DNA from: Gibbula magus
Lineage: Eukaryota; Mollusca; Gastropoda; Trochida; Trochidae
NCBI GenBank assembly: GCA_936450465.1
Contig: OW388291.1
Location: forward strand, 35,874,656-35,938,655
Direction: 5' to 3'
Length of the DNA stretch: 64,000 nt
The notes below the pieces were generated by a model. The model was not told where the DNA came from, searched no databases, and saw only the letters and a list, made by a program, of their open reading frames with translations. Made by a program: the position numbers and the translations under genes. Positions within the stretch are counted from its first letter, which is position 1; every line of letters begins with the position of its first letter. Shown piece after piece: positions 1 to 11,789 of this stretch.

Positions 1-1311
1 TGTTTCTGTTGCTATCTATTTATTGCTGTTTTCAGTTATTCTAACGCCATGTTTTATCAAATGAAACACGACACTGTCTACCACAATGGGTTTCGTCATA
101 GGCGACCACTAATTAAGATTCATTTAGTACTTAAATTACAACATCTGTTTTATCTCTATATTAATTAATGATCAACTCTCTACGAAAATTATTAACACAT
201 TAAAACAATCGTTGCATCTATTGATTTGTAAAATATTTAGTAATTATATAATGTTTCAGTCAACAAAATATTTTCCTCACATCACCATTAGGTCTAATCA
301 AATGTCAACAACCTATAGCATGGATAAATGGTAACCATTACATTTGTAAATCCAAATAGCTATGCAGTTAAAAAATTTGAATAGGAGACATATTGATGTA
401 CAGCATTAGTGATAACGTTTTATCAAGTCGTTGATTTGTAGATGACAAAATGACAGAAGTTTCAATATGTTCAGAAATTAATGTTATTATTTTGGTAATA
501 ACTTGTGTATATATTGTGGTACACTTACATGTATGTAGAATTGTGTTACACTTATGAAGAATTGTGTTACATTTATGATGAATTGTGTTACACTTATGAT
601 GAATTGTGTTACATTTATGATGAATTGTGTTACACTTATGAAGAATTGTGTTACACTTATGAAGAATTGTGTTACACTTTGAAGAATTGTGTTACACGAG
701 TGAAGAATCATGTAACATTTGACGAATAACTGATCATCAAATAACAAGTGTAATTCTAATGTGAAATCATCATGTAAAGACTTTGTTAATGTATAGACAA
801 TACACTTAAGTAACTGTATCAGTTAATGTAGCTGAAAGGGAGTGTGAACTTTTATGCCCGACTTACATAACACATCTCTCAATATTGCATCAATTCACTT
901 AACTTCGGTTTGTAATTTTGGTCGAAATGTTTGTAATTGATAACAATCAACTGGTATGCTAGATCCCATAATGTTTTGTTTATCACTTGTGACATAATAT
1001 GATAATTTTAAAAGTATTTGTGAAGAGTCGATTGGTAATTAAATTGTATGTTCTCCCGTCTTATATTAATTTTACATTTCTTAATGAACTTTACGTTTCC
1101 TGTAACTGATTACATACTTTGATAATTCGAGTCAAATAAACAGTTCAAAACTGCAGACACTGTAAATTACATGGGAGTTTGATTGCATGTACGACACATA
1201 TTTTGTAGTATTTGGGTAAAAGGATTGTTCAGGGCCGGCTCTGCATGTTAATAAAGTACAAATGGCTGCGTGTCAGAAATTCAGAGATAAAATGAGTTTT
1301 CTATGTTCCAG
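1..1311. other. Upstream region or intron of the LGR gene, no exon recognised
   Basis: This AT-rich stretch precedes the first recognisable LRR exon. Since that exon starts inside a leucine-rich-repeat array, at least part of this stretch should be intron of the same gene, with earlier exons outside the window. I looked for further exons of about 70 bp with LRR spacing between splice sites and found none. The only structured element is the 21-bp minisatellite at 538-720. Confidence 0.5.
538..720. repeat. 21-bp minisatellite, about 9 units
   Basis: The unit gaattgtgttacacttatga(a/t) recurs with starts at 538, 559, 580, 601, 622, 643, 664, 684 and 705. The period is 21 bp, with one 20-bp unit near the end and the last unit diverged. 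Because 21 is divisible by 3, the array keeps reading frames open on both strands and produces repeating heptapeptides. This is a property of the repeat and not evidence of coding. It probably lies in an intron of the LGR gene. Confidence 0.95.
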
Positions 1312-1380
1312 TCGACTTGAAAATAATGAACTGGAGTCGGTTGAGGACAATGCCTTCTCTGGAGCAGTTATTGCAAAATT
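1312..1380 (+). CDS. LRR exon of type A LGR receptor
   Basis: A 69-bp internal exon lies between an acceptor ending ttccag and a donor gtaagt. It encodes one leucine-rich repeat unit with the pattern L-E-N-N-E-L-E-S-V followed by an A-F-S-G segment typical of LRR ectodomains. Its phase matches the next exon: it ends with two bases (tt) of a Leu codon that the next exon completes with a. Exons of about 70-75 bp, each holding one LRR and bounded by phase 2 introns, are the known organisation of glycoprotein-hormone-receptor genes. Earlier exons must lie outside the window. Confidence 0.85.
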
Positions 1381-1655
1381 GTAAGTTGCTTTATGTGCAA
1401 AATTAATATATTGTGTAATTAACTCCATACATAATACTAGATCGTGTATAGGTATCAATAAACAGCTGCGAACTGTCTATCGATAGTTACATGTACTTGT
1501 TATTTGGTAGAATTTGTATTGTTTTGTCTGTCTACATGGATATATTATAAAATGTTGAAATATTGAAAATGTAAAAATGCTCATGTAAACGATAGAGGCG
1601 TTCAAAGTCCAAATTTGATGCACAGTCCTTCATAATTTATCTATTTGTGTTTCAG

Positions 1656-1730
1656 AGATTTCACCAATAACCCAAGGTTATCGGACTTGGGACCAAAGGC
1701 GTTTGTTGGGATCAGGGATCTCATATCGCT
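1656..1730 (+). CDS. LRR exon of type A LGR receptor
   Basis: A 75-bp exon sits between an acceptor ending tttcag and a donor gtaagt. It completes the Leu codon left by the previous exon, then reads through an LRR (N-N-P-R-L-S-D-L-G followed by A-F-V-G) and ends with ct, the first two bases of another Leu codon. The terminal exon supplies the final g, so all three exons join in one phase 2 frame. The introns are about 275 bp and 620 bp. Lengths and phases agree with neighbouring LRR exons in glycoprotein-hormone-type LGRs. Confidence 0.88.
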
Positions 1731-2352
1731 GTAAGTAGTATATTTTCGTTTCTGTCTAAACTGTAAATAAAATTATGTTTCCAAACAGTCCGAATGGGAA
1801 TAGTGCTCATGATTCTGGCATATTAACATGTGAGCTAAAGTCGCAACAGATGAATTTGATATTTACGTGATCTTTTTTAATAGTAAAACTATCTGCTGTA
1901 TCTATCTTAAATATGAGCATGTGGTGTAAACTTTTAAAATCCAATTATTCCAGATTTTATCAAATCGAAAAAAAATGTGAAAAACTCTGAATTTGCCTAT
2001 TCAACAAGACATTACAAGCAGGACGTTAATAAGAATAACACCATCGGATTCCTTGATGGTTGGAGGGTGCAGGGTACAACTAGGATATAACTGCAGTTAT
2101 GATGTGATGACAGTTTTCTTTCGATGACAGTTTAATTTGTGCAGTGTCCGTCTTCCGTTAAGGCCTTGTAAAGACTATTTAATATTGTAAATTGATTAAA
2201 TGAACTGTACTTGATGTTATCAAATCGTTAGAACAAGGCCACATGATTATAATGTTAACACATAAATTGGAATATACATTTTACATGATGTCACAAAACG
2301 TGACATTGAACCTGGTTAATGTTTTATCAACATTCATTTCAAATATTTGCAG

Positions 2353-4648
2353 GAACCTCTCCAAAACCAGCATAAAGTCACTTCCAACAGATGGCTTGAA
2401 AAATGTGGAAGAGATCAACGTTGAGGACACGCCAACCTTGAAGAAGTTCCCGTCGGTGTTGACCTTTAACAACATCAAGGTTGCCCGTCTCTACTACGCT
2501 CATCACTGCTGCGTGTTCCAGCACCCAGAGAAGCAGAATCCAGAGCTCTGGAAGAGCGTGAAAGAGTTCCAGGAGAAACTCCAGAAGGAATGCGCCATGA
2601 CGCCTTCATCCACCTCGACCTCTCCAACCCTTTCCTTTACCCCTCACATGTTGTACGAGGGCGAGTCGGGGCGGATTAGGAGGTATGCGACCAGCGATGG
2701 GTCTTGGGGGAGCATTGACGGCTTCAGTGATGAAAATCCAGCAAGTGGTGACGGGGGGTTTGGGTCCTTTGGGAATGACAATTTTGGGGCTACAAAAAGC
2801 CCTCAGAGAGATATCAGTGGATTCCAGGTAAATATTACTCTCCCTGACAATGATACTATCAAGGAGGTCCAATGTGGAAATGTGTCCATCAACTACAGGA
2901 AGGTGTATTGTACGCCTCAACCAAATGCTTTGAATCCTTGTGAGGATGTCATGGGATATGAATGGCTTCGTGTGTTTGTCTGGGTTGTTATACTAGCGAC
3001 TCTTTTGGGTAATATCGTCGTGATAATCGTGTTGATCACAGGAAGAAGTAAAATGACAGTGCCCAAATTTCTGATGTGCAATCTTTCCTTTGCTGACTTC
3101 ATCATGGGTTTGTACCTTCTTCTCCTTGCATCTATAGATGTGCATTCTCTTGGCGAGTACTTCAACCATGCCGTGTCCTGGCAGAATGATGGTGGATGTC
3201 AGGTGGCTGGCTTCCTCACCGTGTTCTCCAGTGAGCTCTCTGTGTTTGTGTTGATGGTCATCACGCTTGAGAGATGGTACGCCATCAGCTATGCCATCCA
3301 TCTCACGAAGAGGCTGCGTCTCCGACAAGCCTCATGTCTGATGGTATGTGGCTGGATGTATGCTCTCGTCATGGCTTCTATGCCTTTGATTGGGGTCAGC
3401 AGCTATGGGAGAGTCAGCATCTGTCTTCCAATGGAAGTTCATGGAGTCTTGGACAAGGGTTACATCTTCTCAATCCTCTTGCTCAACGGAACCGCCTTTA
3501 TAGTCATATGTGGCTGCTATGTTAGCATGTACTTCAAAGTGAAGGCTAGTGACTCAGCTGCAAGAAGTAACGATGCCACCATTGCAAAGCGGATGTCGCT
3601 TCTTGTGTTTACCAACTTTGTTTGTTGGGCTCCAATCGCATTCTTTGGTTTAACAGCTGGCGCAGGTTGGCCGTTGATAGACATAACAAACTCTAAAATA
3701 TTACTTGTGTTCTTCTACCCACTTAACTCATGTGCCAATCCTTTCCTGTACGTTATATTAACAAAGCAGTTCAGGAAGGACGTGTTTATATTGTTAGGAC
3801 GTTATGGACTGTGCACAGAGCGAGCTAACCAATACAAGGGAACATACATGACCAGATCTATGTCCCAATCAAAGAACAATGGCCTAGTTCTACATAATGT
3901 CAACCACCCGTCGGATATATCAATGTTATCTCATCTCACCCAGAGCCATAAGGGGTCAAAGGTCAGCTTGAATGGCAACACCCCTAAAGCAACGCCCCAT
4001 GGCACCCCAATTACAACGCCAGTGATCACGCCGAAAATATCTCCTATATCTCCCGGGAGCAGTCCAAGTGCATACACATCACCTGTTCTCATCTCGCCGG
4101 GGGAAAAGGGTAAAGAGAGAAAGCTTACCACTGTCCCTGAAACCACCCAGATTTTGGACGATTTTGAGGTTCAGGAATTAAAAAACGATGTTCCTGAGAT
4201 CTGCACAGATGGCGTTGAGAACACAAAGGGAGAGAATCGTGTTCGAAGTGCCAGTGAATACGTGATCCTCTATCCAGCCAATCAGAAAGAAGCAAGACGA
4301 CGCAGCAGCAAGATGTCGTACGATAAACAATCCAGCATGGACACTAACCTGAGTAGTAATACAGAAACCTCTTTTCTGAGTGATTCGTCCTACTCAAGAC
4401 AAGATAGTTCAGACGGAGAATGCTTTAAACTTTACAACCAGAGCGATAAAAGACCGTCTACCTTGAAAGACAAGAACACTATTTGGCCGCGTATTGAATC
4501 CGATTCCAATATGATATATCTGAGACAAAGCCGCTCGAGTAGCTCACTCCAGCACAATAATACAGAGGCGACGTGCGCTGCGGATGACGGGGATTATGTG
4601 AGTGATGAGGATCAGACAGAGTCTAACCTAACCCAGTCTCTCTTGTGA
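2353..4648 (+). CDS. Terminal exon of glycoprotein-hormone-receptor-like LGR (type A): last LRR, hinge, 7TM, C-tail
   Basis: The exon starts after the acceptor ttgcag at 2352 and runs to a TGA at 4646-4648, about 764 codons. Open sequence upstream from 2243 is intron. In order it encodes: a last LRR segment; the hinge motif YYAHHCCVF (about 2489-2515), characteristic of FSH/LH/TSH-type receptors; a Gly/Asp/Ser-rich hinge insert (about 2680-2790); the NPCEDVMGYEWLR junction (about 2934-2971); and seven membrane segments from about 2972. The TM3 motif is ERW (3269-3277), as in LGRs, where most rhodopsin-family receptors have DRY. The TM7 motif is NPFLY (3737-3751). The CEDxMGY junction separates type A from LGR4/5/6 and relaxin-receptor types. 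By homology it should be a plasma-membrane receptor for a cystine-knot hormone such as GPA2/GPB5, coupling mainly to Gs; this is inferred. The cytoplasmic tail is long (about 287 residues), rich in SP/TP motifs, and ends in S-L-L, a possible class I PDZ ligand. Confidence 0.95.
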
Positions 4649-5213
4649 TTCGTGTCCAGTCCTTCTTTGAGCAGCTTGCTGTTAATCTTTCTCTATGTCG
4701 CTCATTGTTCAGTATTGTCATTACCAAAAGAAACATTATCTTAGCATCTTACTTGTCTAGAACATAACTCTTTCTGGAACATTATATGTCGGATCGATAT
4801 TTCTGTTGTAAAAGTATTTGTGTTCATATGCTAAATTTAGCGTCGCCTTTTATTGGGAATGTGCGTATTTTAAAATTCTTTTAAAACGTTTAATATTATA
4901 ATAATTCATTTTAATCTTTTCCATGTTAATGTACCCAGTTCTATGTTTATCTCATTTAGATTGATATCTAAAATGTATGCTACTCTTTTATTTGTGAACT
5001 TCATTTCGTTGAAGTTTTCCATATTAAACGTAAAACGTTCATTTAGTAATGTTCATTTAAACTATTGAGAAACTAAACATAAAAATACTCTTAAACTAAC
5101 GTGTTGAGTTGGACTAAATATAAATTGGAATTTGGATAAACTTTCTTTTCTGAAAGTAGCTCTCAATTTGCTGGAGAACAATCCCTTTATTGTGAGCAAA
5201 GTAGCATATGCTA
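4649..5213 (+). other. 3' UTR and downstream flank of the LGR gene
   Basis: AT-rich sequence follows the receptor stop codon. An ATTAAA at 5023-5028 is a possible variant polyadenylation signal; I saw no AATAAA close to the stop. The true 3' end cannot be fixed from sequence alone. Confidence 0.4.
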
Positions 5214-5680
5214 ACTCCTTCATCAGGTATCATATTCCACCTGATGAAGGAGTAAGAATATGCCCTAAACGTCGTCTATCATCTTGCTCCAGCAGTGTAT
5301 TTTGTATCCACTATCCTACTACAATATCCTTATTCCCTGAATCTAATAACTCTCACTTTATTTTAGGATGGTTACGCGTCGCTAAATAGCATAACATGTA
5401 ATTTTTCAGTCAATGAAAATCGTGATATGCTCGCTCAGGTTCTTTTATCCACATCTGCCAATATCGCTTAGTTATAAATTATTTCGTTGTCTGGTTATAT
5501 ATAGCCACATGAGACTTAATAGGCTCAAGGAATCAGGGTATTGTAGTGGGGTAGCGGCTTCAAATACACTGTGGAGGAGGATGGTTGTCTATGTTCACAA
5601 TAAAGGTGTTGTTATCCAGAAAATCTTTCATTCTTGTGTATCCGACTTTTAAATGACTTGCATCATGCCACGGCTCTTGG
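5214..5680 (+). mobile_element. Penelope-like element tail remnants with decayed hammerhead-like motif
   Basis: At 5241-5273 a CTGATGA core, a GGAGT arm and a degraded CCCT-AAACGTC resemble the better-preserved motifs at 25859 and 29998. At 5595-5655 the sequence gttgttatccagaaaatct and what follows match the segment downstream of those motifs, so pieces of at least one, probably two, PLE tails lie here about 320 bp apart. The motif is also half of a perfect 14-bp inverted repeat (5214-5227 with 5240-5253, spacer 12). No coding part remains. Confidence 0.55.
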
Positions 5681-8600
5681 ACATTTCTGGTATTTTGTGG
5701 GGTCCAAATATACATTGTAGCAACAATGTATAACCAGAATTAGTTTGAAAGTCGTAGCATTGGTGAATCGAAATGTGCCACCATTCACCCCATTTGTTAA
5801 ACCACATTTGACAAAGTACAGTATATCCAGTTGCACCTTCGGTTACCTAATGTTGAAAAGTCCGATACAAAACGCAAATCACCGCATTACTTTTCATAAG
5901 AAATAAACTAGTACGGAGAGCGGAGAATTCGAGTCTTGTTATGAAAACTTTAACTAGTAAAAGGATTGATATGGCATAATGGATAAATATTTCTTGGCAT
6001 GAGATCAGGTTAAAATAGCGATCTAATAAAAATTGAAGGGCTTCTAATTGATTGAAACATATTTCATCAGCCAAGAGAATATCCAATTTTATAAAGTTCT
6101 TTCACGATAATGACATCTTTCAATACACAATAGATATGTAAACATTCAGAACTAGGCAACTGAAAATGGCAGAATATTGATAAATAGTAGGATTTTCAAA
6201 CTGAATACCTGTGTAAAGTTCCAAGGCATGTGAAGCACTCGCTTAAACGGGCACCCAGCCATAGACGTAAAAGTCGTACCAGTCGTTAATAAATTTTAGA
6301 AGATAGTAAATAATTTATTTTATGAGACGCAATGCTTTGAAAATGGACAGGAAATGGAAACTAAAAGTGAACATCTGTTTTATTTTTAGTTTCAATATTT
6401 TGAAATGTTGGTAGTGAACCAAGTGCAATATCGGCGAGCCATTGACATCAATGAATCTAATTAATATTTTTCTAGTAAAGGAAAAGTCCTTAATTTCGGT
6501 TACTGTTAACCCCTTCAGACACAGACTGTTTCATTAACAACAATGCTACCTCAATCAATGTTGTTTGTCTCATATTTATTTATCTCTTGTTATTTATCAC
6601 ATATAAGATTTAGACAAATATTTTGTTCGAAACCTATAGCGGGAATGTATGACTGTGTTTCTCCTGCTTAATGTCTGTCATTTGAGGCTTTGGGGGTGTT
6701 TCTTGGCACACATTTTGTTTTATTTACAGGGCTAGTCTCTTACCTCCTACAAATGTCTTGTGAAGCAGGAATAATTACTTGACTATCTGATTCATTTATG
6801 TATGTGCAACTTCCTATCGAGCAGTTTATGTCATGGATGTTTACGATAACAGCTTTCCATGAGCAATTACCTTCATTGTTGTTACCCTGTATACGATGGA
6901 GCTGCCACGGTATTGTAATCACGTGATATCCATTACCACCAATAGATCATTACAAATAATCTTGTCATACAGAAAATCAGAGTCTTAAATCGAGACCAAA
7001 ATCCATTGAAAATATGACTTTTTTAATCATCAAATATCGTAAGGTATTCAGACCATGAATCCGTGGTTTACGGTAACGGTAAAGAGAAATTCTAAGCAAA
7101 CATTTACTATTACAGATTTTTACGTTACTATTTACAGATTTTGTTTTATTTCGACATATTTGTAAGGAAGCCATTAATGAGAAATTGTAAAGTGATACAT
7201 GTTTGTCCTCAACCTCCGCCGTAAGTCGCACCTGTCACTGGCTAATTTAAGCCTTGCTGCATTTCTGTGGCAGAGATATCCGGTTGCACAGCAAGTCCAG
7301 AAGCAGCGACTGCTACGCTGACACAGAGCAGCTGACGAAATGCAGCAATGTTTTGCAAGTTTTGTGTTGCGGCAAAGTTCAATGTTCTACGTTTTATTAC
7401 CGTGACCTTTTACATGTAGAGAAGCACTTGAGATCAGTAACAGTCTAATGGCATCGGTTAATTATGCTCTTACTTTGAAGTGTTAATGATTTATTATTAT
7501 TGACATTGTAAAGATTTTGAAGCGTTTTATGCAGAAATAAACGTGTATGCTCGTTGTATCATTTTGATAGGCATATTAGGCAATATGTTCTACTATACGT
7601 CAGTTGCTTCTTTGTTGTTTCCTCTGTTTAATGTGTAAGCAGAGTGAAAAGAATAATTAATATTAAAAATCGTGGCGATTCTTTTTTTTGCAATATTCGT
7701 GTAATATAAACATGTTCAAATCATGTATATCATAAAGTTGACCAAACAGATTCTGAAGAAATATTGACATTGACGTAATTTGTATGATACATATTTAGCA
7801 AGCTCGTTTTACGTGCTTAACTGTTGAACATTAAAAAAATCAACAATACAAATAAAATTATGTTAAGGTAGGTTGTAGTCCGCATGATAACTTTTTTGAC
7901 GCAGTAACTTACAAGGTCATTAAAATGTATTAATTCATAATGTATTAATGTGGATCCAAATGATTACCTGTCGACATTATACATTTATATCAAATATATA
8001 TTATAAAACATCTATGTAGTATAGTGTACATGATTTTGAAAGTTTTATTTGTATTTCTACTCTCTACTTTTTTCTCTATCTACATGTACTTCCTTGTTGT
8101 TGCTGCAAGTGCTCATGTACAGAATATATTTTATGATTATCCGTATTGTAACTGAAAAGTCATTTCCAGAACGTTAAGTTCTTCGATGTTTACATCCCAT
8201 AATCTTCATGAAATTATATTCTTTAAAATTCATTGGCCGACATATACTTAATATGTACTGTATTGTTATAGAAAATAATGGTGTTGTATTGCGCTTAAAT
8301 ATAGAATGCGAAATAAAGTATTTATTTTAACACTATTGACTTCTTCATCTTTTGATTGAGAATAGTTTTGAGATTTATGTTTATGTGTTTTGCAACCTTG
8401 GACCTCTCATTGCTGAAAAGGTCTACCTCTTGTACCCTATCGTCTTTATATCATGAGTGCGGACGTCGAAGAAGACACCCATTGGAAACCGTAAGGTTCG
8501 TTAAAACGTTCGACGATTGAGAATCTGTGCTTGTTAGGGGCTCTAAATTGCCTCTTAAATATGATGGTCCACGCACAATAACGAGATATGAATGAAAAGA

Positions 8601-9889
8601 GAGCAATATTTCCTACATGTACATATAAGAAGATTTTACATGTATATTGAAACATTATTGAAGGAAAATAAGAAGATTTAACTACACACGAACATAGGTA
8701 TACCTTGCAAACAACGATAAAATAACAAGCAGTTGCCACTAAGGTGACATGATCCCCGCCGCAAATTGATTCTTCAAAATTGAAAAATAATGTCAATATC
8801 AGCAAAATCGACTGGGCCCTGAATCTTCCGTAAAAAAAACATTGGTGTAAGATAATAATGAGAATCCATTGAAGAGTTCTTGTCATACCTAGAGAATAAT
8901 GTCAAGATCACTAAACTCTACCCTTTGTCTTCCCTAGGAGAAGTGTAATATGATATATGAGAATATAGTGAACGGTTCTTGAGATAACCTGCTGACAGAT
9001 GAAGGTCAAGATGTCAGGATGATTTTATTTTTAAATTGAAGATGAAATGGATTTTTTTCAATATTCCTTGCGATTCGCAAAATGTTGGTGTTGAACATAA
9101 TTTATTTCATTTTAGCAATAACCACTATTTAATCAATCTACAATTTGAGATATTTAAGACGACTGAAGCTTATAACAAGTACACTTAACTCCATATGAAA
9201 CCATCCATTCATTAACCTCTTGGTAGAAAAAGATTAGACAAGATACTGAATTAGATATATCTGAAGAAGTATCCCCTGGTTGAATCCAAAACAAAGTGAA
9301 AAGCTGACATAATCCCCCTTTTATTTTTCTTATTTGTTGGGCACAACATAATTTTTTTTATTGCAATGGATTCCCGACTACCCTACGTCTTTACTCGTCC
9401 TAAGTAAGATCGCAGTACGACAGACTCGTTCGCAGTAGGACAATCCTATCTGAACAGGGAGAACGTTGGAGCATCCTTCCATTGAGTTCATAAGCAGATG
9501 CCACAACGTCCATTCCGTTCTCAGACAGTTCGAGCCGATTCCCTGACAGTTTGAGCCCGTTCTTAAAAAAGTACGTAGTGTGAACGGGTTTGGTGTGATT
9601 GGGGTATAACTAGTCGTTTTCATGTCCCCAATCGGAGATTGCGGGTTATTTTTGTTCACCTTTTTGTTGGTCCGAAAAACTATAACCATGGCAACCTGTT
9701 TTGTTTGGTCGGTTTTAAACCTTTAATACTCCACATAGGTATGCAATGCGATGAGACCTTCAGATGATGTCATATGTTACCTTGCGAATGTGACATATGC
9801 ACAATGGCACAGACAACTTAAAAAAATCATCATCTGTTTCATTTAATCCTTAGCAGGGTATAATTCATTATCTGTTTCAAGATATTCAT
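5681..9889. other. Gene-free region, nothing firmly recognised
   Basis: No exon-like or family-like coding sequence was seen. Minor points: a somewhat GC-richer patch at about 7236-7400 contains a perfect 12-bp inverted repeat (ttgctgcatttc at 7254-7265, complement at 7337-7348). At about 8850-9010 two degenerate copies of a roughly 100-bp motif (gagaat...ttcttg...gtcaag) lie in tandem. A GC-richer patch at about 9380-9700 carries a 103-codon open frame on the minus strand matching nothing I recognise; it may be a transposon end. Confidence 0.5.
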
Positions 9890-10085
9890 TGCTATGATAT
9901 CGCCTATAAATACCTTCCTTCTCGAGGCTTTTCAAAAGCTTTTACATCACTTGCTTGATAACGGTGCTAGTATCTGCATCGAAACGTCGCACTCATCAAT
10001 AAAGAAGTTTACTATCCATAGAACTTGTTCTCATTCATCATACCAGCTTCTAAAATGCCTCTCAAAGAAGTTTTCAAAAGAATGA
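9890..10085 (+). mobile_element. Penelope-like element 3' tail fragment
   Basis: The stretch around 9945-10040 reads ttgcttgataacggtgcta, then gcatcgaaacgtcgcac, then aataaagaagtt and ccatagaacttgttct. The minus strand at 22330-22420 carries nearly the same series directly downstream of a PLE GIY-YIG coding fragment. That second copy identifies this piece as a PLE tail without its coding region. Confidence 0.65.
9954..9988 (+). ncRNA. Hammerhead-like ribozyme motif (degraded core)
   Basis: The helix II candidate GGTGC-tagtatct-GCATC (5 bp with one G-U) is followed directly by GAAACGTC, as in PLE-associated small hammerhead variants. The 5' core reads CTTGATAAC where CTGATGA is expected, so catalytic activity is doubtful. 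Confidence 0.4.
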
Positions 10086-10304
10086 TTAATCAGTGCTGTA
10101 AAGAACACTGAATGGATATGTTTCGATCGATTAAGTTATTATAAAAGTCATGTTATGACGTTGTAGACCATCAAATGATAATTATTGGCAATAGAGTGAC
10201 ACAAAGTAAAGTAGTTTGCGAACACAATGATTGAATAACAAAATCAAAAGCAAATTTGCATTTACTTATGAAATAATTGCTTAATCTCAGCAATAAACGT
10301 TTTT

Positions 10305-11763
10305 ATACCCCCGCTACGAAGTAGTCGGGGGTATATAGCGCTCAGCGCGTCCGCCCGTCCTTGCGTCCGTCCGTCCGTCCGTCCGGAACACTTTTGGTTC
10401 CGCTCATAACTCAAATACTACTTGTTCAATTGTTATGAAACTTTATACATGTACACTTTATGGTCCCTAGATGTGCCTTTTCTATGTTTCCCTAAGATTC
10501 CATGATTATTTTTTCAGATTTTCCACTTTTAAGCGTCTTTGTGTGCGCGTCTATGGTCACACTTTTGGTTCCGCTCATAACTCAAATACTACTTGTTCAA
10601 TTGTTATGAAACTTTATACATGTACACTTTATGGTCCCTAGATGTGCCTTTTCTATGTTTCCCTCAGATTCCATGATTATTTTTTCAGATTTTCCACTTT
10701 TAAGCGTCTTTGTGTGCGCGTCTATGCTTACACTTTTGGTTCCGCTCATAACTCAAATACTACTTGTTCAATTGTTATGAAACTTTATACATGTACACTT
10801 TATGGTCCCTAGATGTGCCTTTTCTATGTTTCCCTCAGATTCCATGATTATTTTTTCAGATTTTCCACTTTTAAGCGTCTTTGTATGCGCGTCTATGGTC
10901 ACACTTTTGGTTCCGCTCATAACTCAAATACTACTTGTTTCCAAGAAGGTATTAACACCTCATATACATAGCTTCTTTCTTATAAATCTGGTAAATGATT
11001 TTGACATGTTCACATTCAAGGTCAAAGGTCAAGGTCATGAGTGCTTTAATTACTACAATAATCCTTGTAAACATGATAACTTCAAACGTTTTTGTGCTGT
11101 CAGGCTCTTATTTGGTATAGATCAACTATGGAGATAGACCAAGATTTGAAAAAGTTTTCGCTAAAATCTGTCAAAGGTCAAGGTCACAGCAAGGTCACAA
11201 CTGAAGCATGCTATTGTGAATATGCCTTATGTTAACAATGAACACTTTGAGTCATTGCATGATTGTTATACACAATGAAAAGTAATCAGTGATGGTGTGA
11301 CCTTGAAGGTCTAAGGTCAAGGTCAAGGTCATGAGATATTGGTTCAGGCCATGTTAATCCTTTGATCCAATTTTGAAATCAGAAATAGGTTTTAAGAACA
11401 AACTTGTGAAAAGTGACCCCAGTGATGATTCAACTTGTAAGAATAACTTGAATAATGAACAAATTTTGGTCCAAAAAAAATCCCATTTTATTTATGCTGA
11501 GGAGAAGGCGGAACAGGGAAAGGCGAGACCCAAAGTTTCGGAGCTGCTCTGCTTTTGCGGTGTCCCGCAAACGCTCTTCTAGTTGTTCAAATGTTACGAA
11601 ACCACTTTGACTGTTACTTCTAAAACATGCTTAGAGGTGTAATACTAACTCTGCTTTAATAATATATGTTATGGTCTTTTCATACAAAAGTTTAAACATT
11701 GATACCCTTTTGCTATTTTCAAACATTTCTCTTTGACCAATGTTAATGTAAAAGCGGGGGTAT
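10305..11763. mobile_element. Terminal-inverted-repeat non-autonomous element, 1.46 kb
   Basis: The perfect 11-bp ends atacccccgct (10305-10315) and agcgggggtat (11753-11763) are inverted. The left end is also a hairpin: bases 10305-10334 fold on themselves around ctac-gaa-gtag. Just outside the right end lies another hairpin, agtgagc-ttt-gctcact (about 11769-11785), which may belong to the element. Inside are gtccgtcc runs, a 171-bp tandem array, and several copies of aggtcaaggtcaag. The two end hairpins leave a Helitron-like interpretation open. I see no transposase. Open frames inside come from the tandem repeat. Confidence 0.65.
10391..10945. repeat. 171-bp tandem array, three full units plus a partial one
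   Basis: Units begin with cttttggttccgctcataac at 10391, 10562, 10733 and 10904, exactly 171 bp apart each time. The units differ at only a few positions (for example ccctaag/ccctcag, tatggtcac/tatgcttac, gtgtgcgcg/gtatgcgcg), so they were amplified or homogenised recently. The array lies inside the inverted-repeat element at 10305-11763. Confidence 0.95.
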
Positions 11764-11789
11764 CATGAGTGAGCTTTGCTCACTAATTC

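Noticed and set aside
487..747. Open frames of 74-86 codons on both strands
   Set aside because: They are produced by the 21-bp minisatellite, whose unit length is a multiple of three; the heptapeptide repeats are mirror products of one array.
2243..2352. Extending the receptor coding region upstream to the ATG at 2243
   Set aside because: A good acceptor lies at 2352 and the exon phase fits the LRR exon at 1656-1730; the upstream residues do not resemble an LRR or a signal peptide.
2606..3328. Minus-strand open frames of 82-111 codons opposite the receptor
   Set aside because: They are shadows of the 7TM exon on the other strand with no family resemblance of their own.
8446..8886. 146-codon minus-strand frame
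   Set aside because: It is rich in Phe, Ile, Cys and Tyr as expected from AT-rich DNA read by chance, without domain, splice or repeat support.
10802..11137. 111-codon plus-strand frame
   Set aside because: It reads through the 171-bp tandem array and adjoining repeat; its first half recurs in the other units.
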